64,000 nt of DNA from Youngiibacter multivorans (lineage in GTDB: Bacteria; Bacillota; Clostridia; Clostridiales; Clostridiaceae), in assembly GCF_017873395.1 (NCBI RefSeq), contig NZ_JAGGKC010000001.1, positions 62,001 to 126,000 on the forward strand, in the 5' to 3' direction. Positions 35,163 through 44,133 of this stretch are shown piece by piece. Numbering within the stretch: position 1 is the stretch's first letter; each line of letters opens with the position of its first letter. Under the pieces are notes generated by a model. The model saw only the letters and a list, made by a program, of their open reading frames with translations, searched no databases and was not told the DNA's origin. The position numbers and the translations under genes are program-made.

Positions 35163-36560
35163 ATGGGATACAAGATTATAGATGATAGAGATTTGGCTTT
35201 TCTCAAGCAGGTGCTTGAAGATGAGAGAGTGTATACAGGAGAGGCTATAAGCGAAGACTATAGCCATGACGAGCTTGGCGGAATAAGCCGGATGCCTGAA
35301 GTCATGGTTGAGGTCCTCTCCACTGAAGAAGTGTCTAAGGTCATGAAATATGCGCATGAGAACAACATCCCTGTGGTTATAAGAGGTTCAGGAACTGGCC
35401 TGGTCGGAGCCTCAGTGCCCATACATGGCGGAATCATGATGAACATGACCAAGATGACAAGGATCAAGGAACTGGATGAAAACAACCTTACCCTGACGGT
35501 GGATCCTGGCGTAATGCTTATGGATATCGCCAAGTATGTAGAGGAAAGGGATTTCTTCTATCCTCCTGATCCAGGCGAGAAAACCGCAACTATCGCCGGC
35601 AATATCAACACCAATGCCGGAGGAATGAGAGCTGTAAAGTATGGCGTGACAAGGGACTACGTGCGTGGCCTTGAACTCGTAATGCCAAACGGCGACATCA
35701 TGAAGGTTGGCGGCAAGGTCGTCAAGAACAGCTCAGGATACAGCATCAAAGACATGGTGTGCGGATCTGAGGGAACCCTTGCAGTAATCACAGAGGCTAC
35801 ACTGAAGCTTCTGCCACTGCCCAAGAAAGTCATCAGCCTTCTGATCCCATTCCCGAACCTTGATATGGCGATAAGCACCGTCCCGAAGATAATTAAGTCA
35901 AAGGCGGCACCTACAGCCATAGAGTTCATGCAGAGAGAGGTCATTCTTGCTGCTGAGCAGTTCCTTGACAAGAAATTCCCTGACAATTCATCCGATGCAT
36001 ATCTTCTTCTTTCCTTTGACGGCAACAGCACTGAAGAAATCGAAAGAAGCTATGACATGGTTGCTAAGCTTTGCCTCGAGGAAGGTGCCCTTGATGTGTT
36101 CATATCGGACACAGATGAAAGGAAGCAGAGCATCTGGTCCGCAAGAGGTGCATTCCTTGAGGCGGTCAAGGCATCCACAACAGAAATGGATGAATGCGAT
36201 GTATGTGTCCCGAGGGACAAGGTCGCTGATTTCATCAAGTACACCCACGAACTGGAAACTGAGTTTGATGTCAGGATCAGGAGCTTCGGGCATGCAGGCG
36301 ACGGAAACCTCCATGTGTACGTTCTTAGAGATGACATGAACGATGAGCAGTGGAAGAAGAAGCTGACTGATGTCTTTGAGTGCATGTACAGCAGGGCACG
36401 GAAGCTTGAAGGTGTCGTTTCAGGAGAGCATGGAATAGGCTTCGCCAAGAGACCTTACCTTTTCGAACAGTACGATGAATCCTACATCTCTCTGCTAAAG
36501 AACATCAAGCTTGCGTTTGACCCAAGGAACATCCTTAATCCAGGAAAGGTCTGCCAGTAG
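35163..36560 (+). CDS. FAD-linked 2-hydroxyacid (D-lactate/glycolate) dehydrogenase, GlcD/LctD-like
   Basis: 465 residues. The FAD_binding_4 domain (about 40-215) has VIRGSGTGLVGASVP, NINTNAGGMRAVKYGVTRDYV and MVCGSEGTLAVITEATLK. The FAD-oxidase C domain follows, with SFGHAGDGNLHVYVLRD near 375 and the ending GVVSGEHGIGFAKRPYL. It oxidises D-lactate, glycolate or another 2-hydroxyacid and passes electrons to the EtfAB partner encoded just upstream. It is the last gene of the operon. No lactate racemase or LctP-type permease is present; LrgAB takes the transporter position. Confidence 0.92.
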   Translation: MGYKIIDDRDLAFLKQVLEDERVYTGEAISEDYSHDELGGISRMPEVMVEVLSTEEVSKVMKYAHENNIPVVIRGSGTGLVGASVPIHGGIMMNMTKMTRIKELDENNLTLTVDPGVMLMDIAKYVEERDFFYPPDPGEKTATIAGNINTNAGGMRAVKYGVTRDYVRGLELVMPNGDIMKVGGKVVKNSSGYSIKDMVCGSEGTLAVITEATLKLLPLPKKVISLLIPFPNLDMAISTVPKIIKSKAAPTAIEFMQREVILAAEQFLDKKFPDNSSDAYLLLSFDGNSTEEIERSYDMVAKLCLEEGALDVFISDTDERKQSIWSARGAFLEAVKASTTEMDECDVCVPRDKVADFIKYTHELETEFDVRIRSFGHAGDGNLHVYVLRDDMNDEQWKKKLTDVFECMYSRARKLEGVVSGEHGIGFAKRPYLFEQYDESYISLLKNIKLAFDPRNILNPGKVCQ

Positions 36561-36630
36561 GCAGAAATGGACTGTTGCATCATAAAAATGCAATCGAATG
36601 AGACTGCTATACCAAACATTTAAATATGCC

Positions 36631-36690
36631 AAAAATACTCCAACGCATAAAGAGTTGTTCGTCCCAGCGCTTTATACGTTGGAGTATTTT
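36631..36690 (+). terminator. terminator of the lrgA-glcD operon
   Basis: Long stem of about 16 bp with one mismatch (AATACTCCAACG... with ...CGTTGGAGTATT), running into TTTT at 36687-36690. Confidence 0.75.
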
Positions 36691-36816
36691 ATATCTTGAA
36701 TGCAGTATAAGACAGATCGTATCGCTGTTCCTTGCATTTTCAGGACAAGTTAGTGATTTGCAAAAAACGTCAGCGTTTTAAGTGCCATAATCCTATGTGA
36801 CTTTTATGTTCTAACT

Positions 36817-36837
36817 TTGTATACAATATACTATAAT
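36817..36837 (+). promoter_or_regulatory. GntR-type operator and -10 element before the GntR gene at 36890
   Basis: TTGTATACAA (36817-36826) is a perfect palindrome just upstream of TATAAT (36832-36837). The -35 is weak. The same ten-base core recurs at 61575-61584 near another GntR-regulated operon, and its place suggests autoregulation. Confidence 0.5.
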
Positions 36838-36889
36838 GGTTATAAAGAAATTACCTAAGGTATGCGATTGGTGCAGGAATGGTGAAGTT

Positions 36890-37516
36890 ATGAAAAAAAT
36901 CGGTTTGGTACAGACCAAGGATCAGATAGCTGACGTGCTCAGAGAGTATGTCATATCCGGAAGGCTGGTTCCGGAACAGGAAATCGTGCAGGAAGAGCTG
37001 GCTGACAAGCTCCAGCTTTCCAGGACCCCGGTCCGGGAGGCTCTTCAGCTTCTGGAGAAGGAAGGCTATCTGGAGAGGCTATCCAACAGGCATATGAGGG
37101 TAAGAGCAATCTCACACGATGAGATAGCCAAGGCTTTCAAGATCATAGCGGGAATTGAGTATGAGCTCATGGATATCATACTTGTCAGGGATATTGATAT
37201 ATCTGGATTGAATGAGAGCTTTGGCAAGTATCTGAATTCCTGTGACACAGAACTGATGCATCAGGCAAGGGTGTATGAGCTTGAACTGCATAGGGCAGTT
37301 TCTGAGATTACCGGCTATGGATATCTCGCAAACCTTCATCAGAGGCTTCTTGCAGGTTATCCGGGATATGTGATCATGAAGTCAGATAAAGGACCGGCAG
37401 GCCGGGTGAAGAGCGTGAAGCGAATTTTGGAATCTCTCAGTCTCAAAAGAAGGCCTGAGCTGAAGGCTGCTGTCGAGGAGTATTATTCTGATCTGGCTGA
37501 GTGCTATGCTAAGTAA
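36890..37516 (+). CDS. GntR family transcription regulator (FCD domain)
   Basis: 208 residues. The winged helix (about 5-70) includes LVPEQEIVQEELADKLQLSRTPVREALQLLEKEGYLER, followed by a helical FCD-like domain (about 80-205). The ORF extends upstream, but the -10 at 36832-36837 would place the transcript start near 36844, so ATG 36890 (after GGTGAAG) is preferred. Neighbours are the lactate operon upstream and NudC downstream on the other strand. Its targets may be itself and genes outside the window; the effector is unknown. Confidence 0.85.
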   Translation: MKKIGLVQTKDQIADVLREYVISGRLVPEQEIVQEELADKLQLSRTPVREALQLLEKEGYLERLSNRHMRVRAISHDEIAKAFKIIAGIEYELMDIILVRDIDISGLNESFGKYLNSCDTELMHQARVYELELHRAVSEITGYGYLANLHQRLLAGYPGYVIMKSDKGPAGRVKSVKRILESLSLKRRPELKAAVEEYYSDLAECYAK

Positions 37517-37648
37517 ACCAGGATGTGAAAAACAATAAAGCTGGTTAGGACGCAGACAAGATAGAGGTATATGTCGTTATTGCGGCGGTTCATTACAAGA
37601 AATAGCAAGGGTGCTTATGCTTTCCTCTTAAATAAAGAGTTGTATATG

Positions 37649-37687
37649 AAAGGACCTCACTGCCAAAGTTTGGCAGTGGGGTCCTTT
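37649..37687. terminator. bidirectional terminator between gntR and nudC
   Basis: A 19-base inverted repeat (37649-37667 with 37669-37687) with one mismatch, flanked by T-rich sequence on one side and A-rich on the other. Confidence 0.8.
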
Positions 37688-37691
37688 CTGT

Positions 37692-38534
37692 TCAAAGCTC
37701 GAATGTACGTGTTCTGAAGGCCTCCATCATCTCACTTGTAAGGCTTATCTTGAGCTCAGCTGGTGGGATATCTTCCCTCTCCATCCAGACTCCAAGTGCA
37801 AGCTCATCCTCCTCGATGGTTATCTTGTCGTCGCCATCAAGTTCTGCGTAAAAGCCTACAAGCAGTGTGTCGGTAAACGGCCAGGGCTGGCTTTTGTAGA
37901 ATCTGAGATTCTTTACCTTAAGCCCCACCTCTTCAAAAACCTCTCTTTTCACAGTCTGTTCAAGGGTCTCGCCAATCTCAGCAAAGCCTGCAACGAGGGC
38001 ATAGTTGGCATATGCACGTCCGGCATACTTTGTAAGGAGCAGCCTGTTACCATCATGCACACCAACTATTACACAGGGTGATATGGTAGGGTAGATCTGA
38101 AAGCCGCAGGACTCGCAGTAAAGCATGCGTTCCTTGTCCGAATGGGTCATTGGCTTTCCGCATCTGCTGCAGAATCTATGGTTTGCATACCAACGGTTCA
38201 GCTGCCATCCTACAACACCTGCGAATGAACGCCAGTACTTCGGTTCAGTCCTGAATCTGCTGGTACTTACATACGTCCAGCCCTCCACTGAATCCAGTCC
38301 TTTTTCATCGGTCAGGTAGTAGTTGATGTCATCAATGCTGAAGAGGAATGTGGCATTCTCCATGAGGTGAGTATGACCTGCCTCGAAATCAAAGAATGAA
38401 GGGTACCACAGCTTATCCTTGTCTTCTCTTACAAGAACCTTGTCACCCTCATATGAGAGGAAAAGGTCTGTGGATTCTGGCTTCTTGTTCTTGTAGTTGT
38501 TGTCGAATATTCTTGGCTCTATATCCTGTATCAT
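37692..38534 (-). CDS. nudC: NADH pyrophosphatase (Nudix hydrolase, NudC-like)
   Basis: 280 residues. An N-terminal domain (about 1-115) is followed by a zinc ribbon (FCSRCGKP and YCESCG, about 127-150), then the Nudix domain with the box GFAEIGETLEQTVKREVFEEVG near residue 190. The SQPWPF motif after the box is specific to NudC-type NADH pyrophosphatases, which also remove NAD caps from RNA. The start chosen is the ATG with GAGGTG eight bases upstream; two upstream methionines lack a good site. Convergent with gntR. Confidence 0.94.
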   Translation of the reverse strand: MIQDIEPRIFDNNYKNKKPESTDLFLSYEGDKVLVREDKDKLWYPSFFDFEAGHTHLMENATFLFSIDDINYYLTDEKGLDSVEGWTYVSTSRFRTEPKYWRSFAGVVGWQLNRWYANHRFCSRCGKPMTHSDKERMLYCESCGFQIYPTISPCVIVGVHDGNRLLLTKYAGRAYANYALVAGFAEIGETLEQTVKREVFEEVGLKVKNLRFYKSQPWPFTDTLLVGFYAELDGDDKITIEEDELALGVWMEREDIPPAELKISLTSEMMEAFRTRTFEL

Positions 38535-38877
38535 GATAAAACACCTCATCAAATTTATATCTGATTTCATTATACAGCTTCATTCTAACAGAACCATGAA
38601 GCTTAACCAACAGAATATCACCTGATGTGAGCTTTCGTGTAATCTTATGTGGATAACTTCAGTAAGGCTGGGGATTATCCAGCGTTTTTCAGCCGCTTTT
38701 GATGGAATTGAGGAGGTGATTGGCGGCCGAGGAAAAGGAAGGTCAGGCAAATCAGCATGTCAGGCCGAACCTGTTCGGTGTCGGATAAGTTGACGCAATA
38801 AATGGCAAATCGTTGCTTTTTGCGACGAAACATATTGATGAATCTGTCAAATGGCCTGATTTCAGGTCTTTTTTTTA
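38535..38877. other. intergenic upstream region of the sigma-54 operon 1, possible activator sites
   Basis: No gene seen. It holds the inverted repeat CCGAAC-CT-GTTCGG (38765-38778), followed directly by TGTCGGAT (38779-38786), and an imperfect repeat TCGTTGC/GCGACGA (38810-38828). TGTCGGAT also occurs at 44056-44063, upstream of the second sigma-54 promoter. These are candidate enhancer sites at the usual 80-120 base distance; none is proven. Confidence 0.35.
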
Positions 38878-38895
38878 TTGGCATGGATATTGCTA
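38878..38895 (+). promoter_or_regulatory. sigma-54 (-24/-12) promoter 1
   Basis: TTGGCATGGATATTGCTA fits the sigma-54 consensus TGGCAC-N5-TTGCW with the GG and GC pairs at correct spacing. It is nearly identical over 17 bases to the promoter at 44134-44150. Located about 50 bases before the first dehydrogenase gene. Confidence 0.85.
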
Positions 38896-38945
38896 AATAG
38901 GAATCGTCAATGTAATTGTTTACTTCAAAAAACAAGGAGGGAAAA

Positions 38946-39956
38946 ATGGAAAGATTAGCAATTATGGGAGTCGGATCGCTGGGAACAATACTTGGAGCCC
39001 ACATAGCACAATCGGGAAGAAAAATCGACCTGATAGATGTCAACAGGGAGCATGTGGATGCGCTGAAGAAGAATGGCGCAAGGGTGATAGGGCAAAAGGA
39101 GATGCTTGTTCCGGTTAATGCAATGACACCGGACGAGATGGAAGGAATCTACGACCTGGTATTCTACATGACCAAGCAGACGTACAATGAAGCGGCGTTT
39201 GCACAGCTGAAGCCGCATGTGGGGGAAAAGACGATTATCTGCACTCTGCAGAACGGACTTCCGGAAATAGCGGTAGCTGAAGCTTTCGGTGAAAACAGGA
39301 CTATGGGTGCACCTGTAGGCTGGGGAGCAACGTGGGTTGAGCCCGGAGTATCAAGGCTCACTACAGAAGTCCAGGACATGTTCTTTACACTTGGAACCGT
39401 AAACGGGGAAATAACTCCTGAGGTATACGAGATCAAGGAAATACTTGAGTGCATGTGTCCGGTTGAGATCTCGACGAACCTCATGGGTCTGAGATGGGGA
39501 AAGCTGCTTATGAACGCTACGTTCAGCGGAGTATCAACAGCGCTTGGATGTAAATTCGGGGATGTCATGGAAAATGACAAGAGCTTCAGGGTGATTCAGG
39601 TAGTAGGGAAAGAATGCATCGATGTAAGCAGGGCAGCAGGAATCAGGATGGAGCCATCCCATGGATTTGACTTTGACCAGAGGCTGGATTACTGGGATGA
39701 ACCGAGCAGGCTTGAGGCGGAGAAGGCATACAGGTTCTTCTGGAGACCTCACCTTGAGCTGGTGGCAAGCATGCTGCAGGACCTTCAGAAGGGCAGGAAG
39801 TGCGAGATCGATGCCATAAATGGAGTAGTCTGCGAGACTGGTAGAAAATTCAATGTCCCTACCCCCATGAATGATAAGGTGGTTGAAATAGTAAAGAAGA
39901 TTGAAAACGGAGAACTGAAGTATGAGTTCTCAAATCTGGATCTCTTCGAGGTCTAG
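38946..39956 (+). CDS. ketopantoate reductase-family dehydrogenase, copy 1 (role probably other than pantothenate synthesis)
   Basis: 336 residues. An N-terminal Rossmann domain (MGVGSLGTILGAHIAQSG) and a C-terminal helical ApbA_C domain match PanE/ApbA. The latter has NLMGLRWGKLLMNATFSGVS near 175 and the ending KCEIDAINGVV. ATG 38946 follows AAGGAGGG. True PanE acts in CoA synthesis, but this gene is one of two tandem paralogs in a sigma-54 operon with a GntP permease, so it more likely oxidises or reduces a hydroxy/keto acid being catabolised. Family is sure; substrate is inferred. Confidence 0.85.
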   Translation: MERLAIMGVGSLGTILGAHIAQSGRKIDLIDVNREHVDALKKNGARVIGQKEMLVPVNAMTPDEMEGIYDLVFYMTKQTYNEAAFAQLKPHVGEKTIICTLQNGLPEIAVAEAFGENRTMGAPVGWGATWVEPGVSRLTTEVQDMFFTLGTVNGEITPEVYEIKEILECMCPVEISTNLMGLRWGKLLMNATFSGVSTALGCKFGDVMENDKSFRVIQVVGKECIDVSRAAGIRMEPSHGFDFDQRLDYWDEPSRLEAEKAYRFFWRPHLELVASMLQDLQKGRKCEIDAINGVVCETGRKFNVPTPMNDKVVEIVKKIENGELKYEFSNLDLFEV

Positions 39957-39991
39957 TCGGAAGATAAGTGAAATAACCTTAGGAGGAAAAA

Positions 39992-41014
39992 ATGAGGACA
40001 GCAATTTTGGGAGCAGGCTCCCTTGGAACAATAATGGGAGCGGTTGTATCGAAGAATGGCGGAGATGTGGTGCTGGTTGATTCATACAAGGAGCATGTGG
40101 ACGCACTTAACGAGAAGGGTGCAACTGTAACAGGCTATCTTGACCTGAAGAATATACCCGTAAAGGCAATCACACCAGATCAGATGGACGGCATTTATGA
40201 TGTGGTCATAGTGCTTCTTAAGCAGACTGCTAATGCGGTAGCGCTAAGAAACCTTTTGCCATTTATAGATGAGAACAGCGTAGTTTGCACATTACAGAAC
40301 GGAATACCTGAGGAGGCGGTAGCGGAGATAGTCGGAAGCGACAGGACAGTTGGTGGAACAGTTGGCTGGGGCGGCGGATGGATAGCACCTGGAGTATCAC
40401 AGCTCTACACAAAGCCTGAACACATGAGGATTGAGATCGGCAGCCTTGATGGCGCAATCACTGAGAAGCTTAAAAGGGTTGAAGCGTTCCTGAAATTGGC
40501 GGGAGACGTGGAGATCAATACTAACCTGCTGGGTATCAGGTGGTCAAAGCTTCTGATGAACAGCGCATTAAGTGGAATGTCAGCAGCTCTTGGTTGTACC
40601 TTCGGAGAGATAATCGACGATGAGAAGGCAGTCAGATGTGCAGCTCATGTTGCTGATGAGCTTATCAGGGTAGCTGACCTTAAGGGAATAGGCCTTGAAG
40701 TTATAATACCTGGAAAGGACTTCAATGAACTGAAGTTTGATGACGAATCCGGAAGAGACCATGCGGTGGAATTCCTGAGAGATGTATATTCGGTCCACAG
40801 ACCTCAGAAGGCCAGCATGATGCAGGATATGGAAAAGGGAAGACCCTGCGAGATTGACTACATCAACGGGATAGTTTCACAAAATGGCGACAAGTTCGGA
40901 CTTGATACACCATTCAATGACCTGATCGTTAAGATAGTCAAGGAGTTTGAAGCGGGTGAAATACCATTCCCGACAATGAAGAACCTTGAGAGATTCACGG
41001 TACCTAAGCTTTAA
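39992..41014 (+). CDS. ketopantoate reductase-family dehydrogenase, copy 2
   Basis: 340 residues, a clear paralog of the preceding protein along its length. It has GAGSLGTIMGAVVSKNGG at the start, a VCTLQNGIPEEAVAE central motif, a TNLLGIRWSKLLMNSALSG helix and a PCEIDYINGIV end. It begins 35 bp downstream with its own AGGAGG site. The two may form a heteromer or act on two stereoisomers or two steps. Known hydroxy-acid pathways that end in a BKACE enzyme need such an NAD(P)-linked dehydrogenase, which supports a catabolic role. Confidence 0.85.
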   Translation: MRTAILGAGSLGTIMGAVVSKNGGDVVLVDSYKEHVDALNEKGATVTGYLDLKNIPVKAITPDQMDGIYDVVIVLLKQTANAVALRNLLPFIDENSVVCTLQNGIPEEAVAEIVGSDRTVGGTVGWGGGWIAPGVSQLYTKPEHMRIEIGSLDGAITEKLKRVEAFLKLAGDVEINTNLLGIRWSKLLMNSALSGMSAALGCTFGEIIDDEKAVRCAAHVADELIRVADLKGIGLEVIIPGKDFNELKFDDESGRDHAVEFLRDVYSVHRPQKASMMQDMEKGRPCEIDYINGIVSQNGDKFGLDTPFNDLIVKIVKEFEAGEIPFPTMKNLERFTVPKL

Positions 41015-41068
41015 TCTGGCGATTTCAATTGATTTGGCTCATAATAATAAAAAGGAAAGAGGGATACA

Positions 41069-42379
41069 GTGTTAGGAATAATCGGACTTTTGATAGCAAT
41101 CTTGATTCTTGCGGTGCTCGCCTACAAGGGAGTAGGAGCACTGCCGCTTACTATAGTAGCAGGTATGGTTGTCATTCTTACAAACGGCATGGGCATATGG
41201 GAGTCATTTTCGGAATTCTACATGACCGGCTACCTGAACTTCTTCAAGAACTATTTCTTCATTTTTGCAGCATCCTCACTTTATGCAAAGCTCATGGAAG
41301 AATCAGGCGCAGCCATAGCCATAGGCTACAAGTTCGTTGACTGGTTCGGATCAAAGAGGGCAGTCCTCATTGTATATCTGATTACCGTAGTCCTTACCTA
41401 TGGCGGAATAAGCCTATTCGTAGCCATATTCGCTGTAACACCTATAATCATGGTACTCTTCAAGGAGGCTGACATACCGAGGAGACTCGCAATCGGAGCA
41501 TTTGTTGCAGGATCGGCAACAGTCAGTATGACAGCAATGCCAGGTACTCCTGCGCTCACAAACGTCATACCTACAAGATTCCTTGGAACATCAATCACTG
41601 CTGCTCCGACACTTGGAATAGTTGCGACTATTATGATGTCTGTAATGATCCTTGTATATCTCAAGTGGGAAGAAGGAAGGCTCAGAAAGCTGGGAGAGCA
41701 TTTCTCCTATATTCCTGGAACTGACCACACAATGTATGAAGTGGACAGGACAACTCTTCCATCGGCAACAATGTCATTCATTCCGCTGGTTATAGTTGTT
41801 GGAATGATAATAGGGCTCAAGGGAGTTATACCTACCGCCACAGCGCTTATAGTACTTGCAATGCTTACAGCATCAGCAGTAGCACTTGCTTTCTTCTGGA
41901 ACAGGATAAAGGACAAGAAGACTACGATAAACACAGGTCTTGGCGGTGCCATAGGCGCCATTGCAGGTCCTTGTGCGGTCGTCGCATTTGGAACACTCGT
42001 GCAGAAATCTCCAGCATTCATCGACGTGGTTGCCTGGATCAACAGCTTCCAGATGAACCCTTACTGGACTGGAACCCTTGCTACAGCAATAATATCCGGC
42101 GTAACAGGATCATCATCAGGCGGAGTTACAATAACTCTCCAGACCTTTGCTGAACAGTTCAAGGCGTCAGGCGCAAATCTTCCGATACTTCACAGGCTTA
42201 TCTCGATTGCGGCAGGAAGCCTTGACTCACTTCCACATTCCAGCGGACTCTTCATCATGTTCAGCTGGCTTGGTCTTACACATAAGGAAGGCTACAGGTT
42301 CGTTGGAGTCGTATCGGTAATCGTGCCACTTATAACCTTTGTCATACTTACAACTGCTGTCATTGCAATGGGACTTTAA
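41069..42379 (+). CDS. GntP-family permease, copy 1
   Basis: 436 residues, about 12-14 membrane spans, of the gluconate:H+ symporter (GntP) family. The start GTG 41069 follows AGAGGGA. GntP proteins import gluconate, other hydroxy acids, and, in the case of B. subtilis YxjC, probably 3-hydroxybutyrate. It is the last gene of the sigma-54 operon and ends at a terminator. A second copy of the same length and very high similarity is at 56047-57357. It is the likely uptake system for the acid consumed by this gene cluster. Confidence 0.88.
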   Translation: MLGIIGLLIAILILAVLAYKGVGALPLTIVAGMVVILTNGMGIWESFSEFYMTGYLNFFKNYFFIFAASSLYAKLMEESGAAIAIGYKFVDWFGSKRAVLIVYLITVVLTYGGISLFVAIFAVTPIIMVLFKEADIPRRLAIGAFVAGSATVSMTAMPGTPALTNVIPTRFLGTSITAAPTLGIVATIMMSVMILVYLKWEEGRLRKLGEHFSYIPGTDHTMYEVDRTTLPSATMSFIPLVIVVGMIIGLKGVIPTATALIVLAMLTASAVALAFFWNRIKDKKTTINTGLGGAIGAIAGPCAVVAFGTLVQKSPAFIDVVAWINSFQMNPYWTGTLATAIISGVTGSSSGGVTITLQTFAEQFKASGANLPILHRLISIAAGSLDSLPHSSGLFIMFSWLGLTHKEGYRFVGVVSVIVPLITFVILTTAVIAMGL

Positions 42380-42393
42380 CTAGGGTAAATTGA

Positions 42394-42432
42394 AAGATTC
42401 TGAAAGGCTTAACGCCGATCAGAATCTTTTTT
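42394..42432 (+). terminator. terminator of sigma-54 operon 1
   Basis: AAGATTCTG (42394-42402) pairs with CAGAATCTT (42420-42428), followed by a T-run. A smaller hairpin (TATCAG/CTGATA, 42454-42471) may end the opposite regulator gene. Confidence 0.8.
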
Positions 42433-42519
42433 ATATACTTATCTCATTATGCTTATCAGGATATGCTGATAGGACCAGGATATACTAAGAGATTTTGATG
42501 TTTTGCCCGAAGCCCGGCA

Positions 42520-43902
42520 TCAGTCTATGCCATGCTTCTTCATCTTGTCATAAAGTACGCTTCTGTTTATCCCAAGTGCTTCTGCTGCCTTTGTCTTGTT
42601 GCCCTTCGATGTAAGGAGTGCTTTTATTATCAGTTCTTTCTCTGCCACATCCTTGAAATCATCCAGTGTCTTAGGGACTTCAGGAGCTGCTGGATTCTCT
42701 CCGTTCTTGAATATCTTCTTCATCAGGAATTCGAAGTCATCAACCTCGAGAATTCCGATCCTTTTCATCACAGATGCCCTTTCGATGACATGTTCCAGTT
42801 CACGGATGTTGCCCGGCCAGCTGTAGTTCCTGAAAAGCTTCAATGCAGAGCTGTCAATACTTGAGATACCTAATCCATGGGTCCGGTTGATCTTGTCTAT
42901 GAAGAGCTCGCATAGTGCAGGGATATCCTCATAGCGCTCCCTAAGGGGAGGAATGCTCAGCTCAACTACATTGATCCTGTAGTAAAGGTCTTCCCTGAAC
43001 TTTCCTGTTCGTACAAGCTCCTCGATGTTCTGGTTTGTGGAGCTGATGACCCTTACGTCTATCTTGATTGTCTTTAGTCCGCCTACCCTCTCTATCTCAC
43101 GTTCCTGAAGGACCCGCAGCAGCTTTGACTGGAGCTCCAGGGACATCTCACCGATCTCATCAAGGAGTATGGTACCGTTGTTTGCATTCTCGAACTTGCC
43201 TATCTTCCCACCCTTCACAGCTCCAGAAAATGCACCATCCTCATAGCCGAACAGCTCTGATTCAAGAAGGTCCTTGGGTATGGCAGCACAGTTTATCTTG
43301 ACGAACTTGTTCTCATAGCGATTGCTCAGCATATGGATTGCATTCGCGAATACTTCCTTGCCTGTTCCGGTTTCTCCGGTAATAAGGACTGAAACCGGAG
43401 AGTCAGCAATCTTTTCCACAACTGATTTTAGCTTCTGCATTGAAATTGAGTTGCTGGCTATTGAATCAATTGAGTAGATCTCTTTCCTCAGCTTCTTTAT
43501 TTTACTTTTATAAACAAGGTTTTCATTCCTCAGCTTTTCGATGGTTTTGCTCATCTCATCAACTTGTTCCATGCCAAATGTGAAGTTAGAAAGTGCACCC
43601 AGAACTTCACCTTTGTCATCCCGAATGAGTATCCTGTTGCAAAAGGTAAGGTCGCCATTTCTCAGTACAAAAACATCACCTATTATCTCTTTACCAGTTT
43701 TCAGGACATATGGGAGTTTCGAATTTGGAATTATCTCAAGTATAGGTTTGCCGATATAGTCATCATCATAAATCCCAAGCAGTTCCTTATAGGACCTGCT
43801 GATGAAGACTACGTTTGCATTCTCGTCCGTAATTATCGACAGCGGCATCGAGTTAACAGCATGCTTCATAATGTTTTCAATCTTTTCCCTTGATAGATCC
43901 AA
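42520..43902 (-). CDS. sigma-54-dependent transcription activator (PAS, AAA+, Fis-HTH)
   Basis: 460 residues. A PAS sensor domain (about 8-120) and a short coiled coil are followed by the AAA+ domain (about 145-375). That domain has Walker A GETGTGKEVFA, GAFSGA in place of the usual GAFTGA sigma-54 contact loop, and Walker B GTILLDEIGEM. A Fis-type helix-turn-helix ends the protein (KTKAAEALGINRSVLYDKMK). TTG 43902 is chosen for the GGGAGG eight bases upstream. It is transcribed opposite to, and lies between, two operons with matching sigma-54 promoters, so it almost surely controls both, sensing a small molecule through the PAS domain. Confidence 0.93.
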   Translation of the reverse strand: MDLSREKIENIMKHAVNSMPLSIITDENANVVFISRSYKELLGIYDDDYIGKPILEIIPNSKLPYVLKTGKEIIGDVFVLRNGDLTFCNRILIRDDKGEVLGALSNFTFGMEQVDEMSKTIEKLRNENLVYKSKIKKLRKEIYSIDSIASNSISMQKLKSVVEKIADSPVSVLITGETGTGKEVFANAIHMLSNRYENKFVKINCAAIPKDLLESELFGYEDGAFSGAVKGGKIGKFENANNGTILLDEIGEMSLELQSKLLRVLQEREIERVGGLKTIKIDVRVISSTNQNIEELVRTGKFREDLYYRINVVELSIPPLRERYEDIPALCELFIDKINRTHGLGISSIDSSALKLFRNYSWPGNIRELEHVIERASVMKRIGILEVDDFEFLMKKIFKNGENPAAPEVPKTLDDFKDVAEKELIIKALLTSKGNKTKAAEALGINRSVLYDKMKKHGID

Positions 43903-44055
43903 ACCTTTTACCTCCCATGAAAACGAAATCAATTAAAAGTATAACACTACTTTCATGCAAATATACAATTGTGAGGAAATTAACAGTATTTGTTTTTTGT
44001 TGGCGCACTAATTGAAGGAGTGTTGTCTTGATATGCCACAATTATTGTCTTGAAC

Positions 44056-44084
44056 TGTCGGATTGGGATACATAATTTTGTCGG
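44056..44084. promoter_or_regulatory. candidate enhancer-binding sites upstream of sigma-54 promoter 2
   Basis: TGTCGGAT (44056-44063) and TGTCGG (44079-44084) are spaced 23 bases apart, about 90 bases before the promoter. TTGTCTTGA occurs twice just upstream. TGTCGGAT is shared with the region before promoter 1. Confidence 0.3.
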
Positions 44085-44133
44085 TTGTCTTAAAAATTCA
44101 CTGGGAACACTACAATTGCAGGGATTGGGTGTT

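Noticed and set aside
38946..41014. Pantothenate biosynthesis role for the two PanE-like genes
   Set aside because: They are duplicated, under a sigma-54 promoter and next to a GntP permease and BKACE regulon, with no panB, panC or panD.
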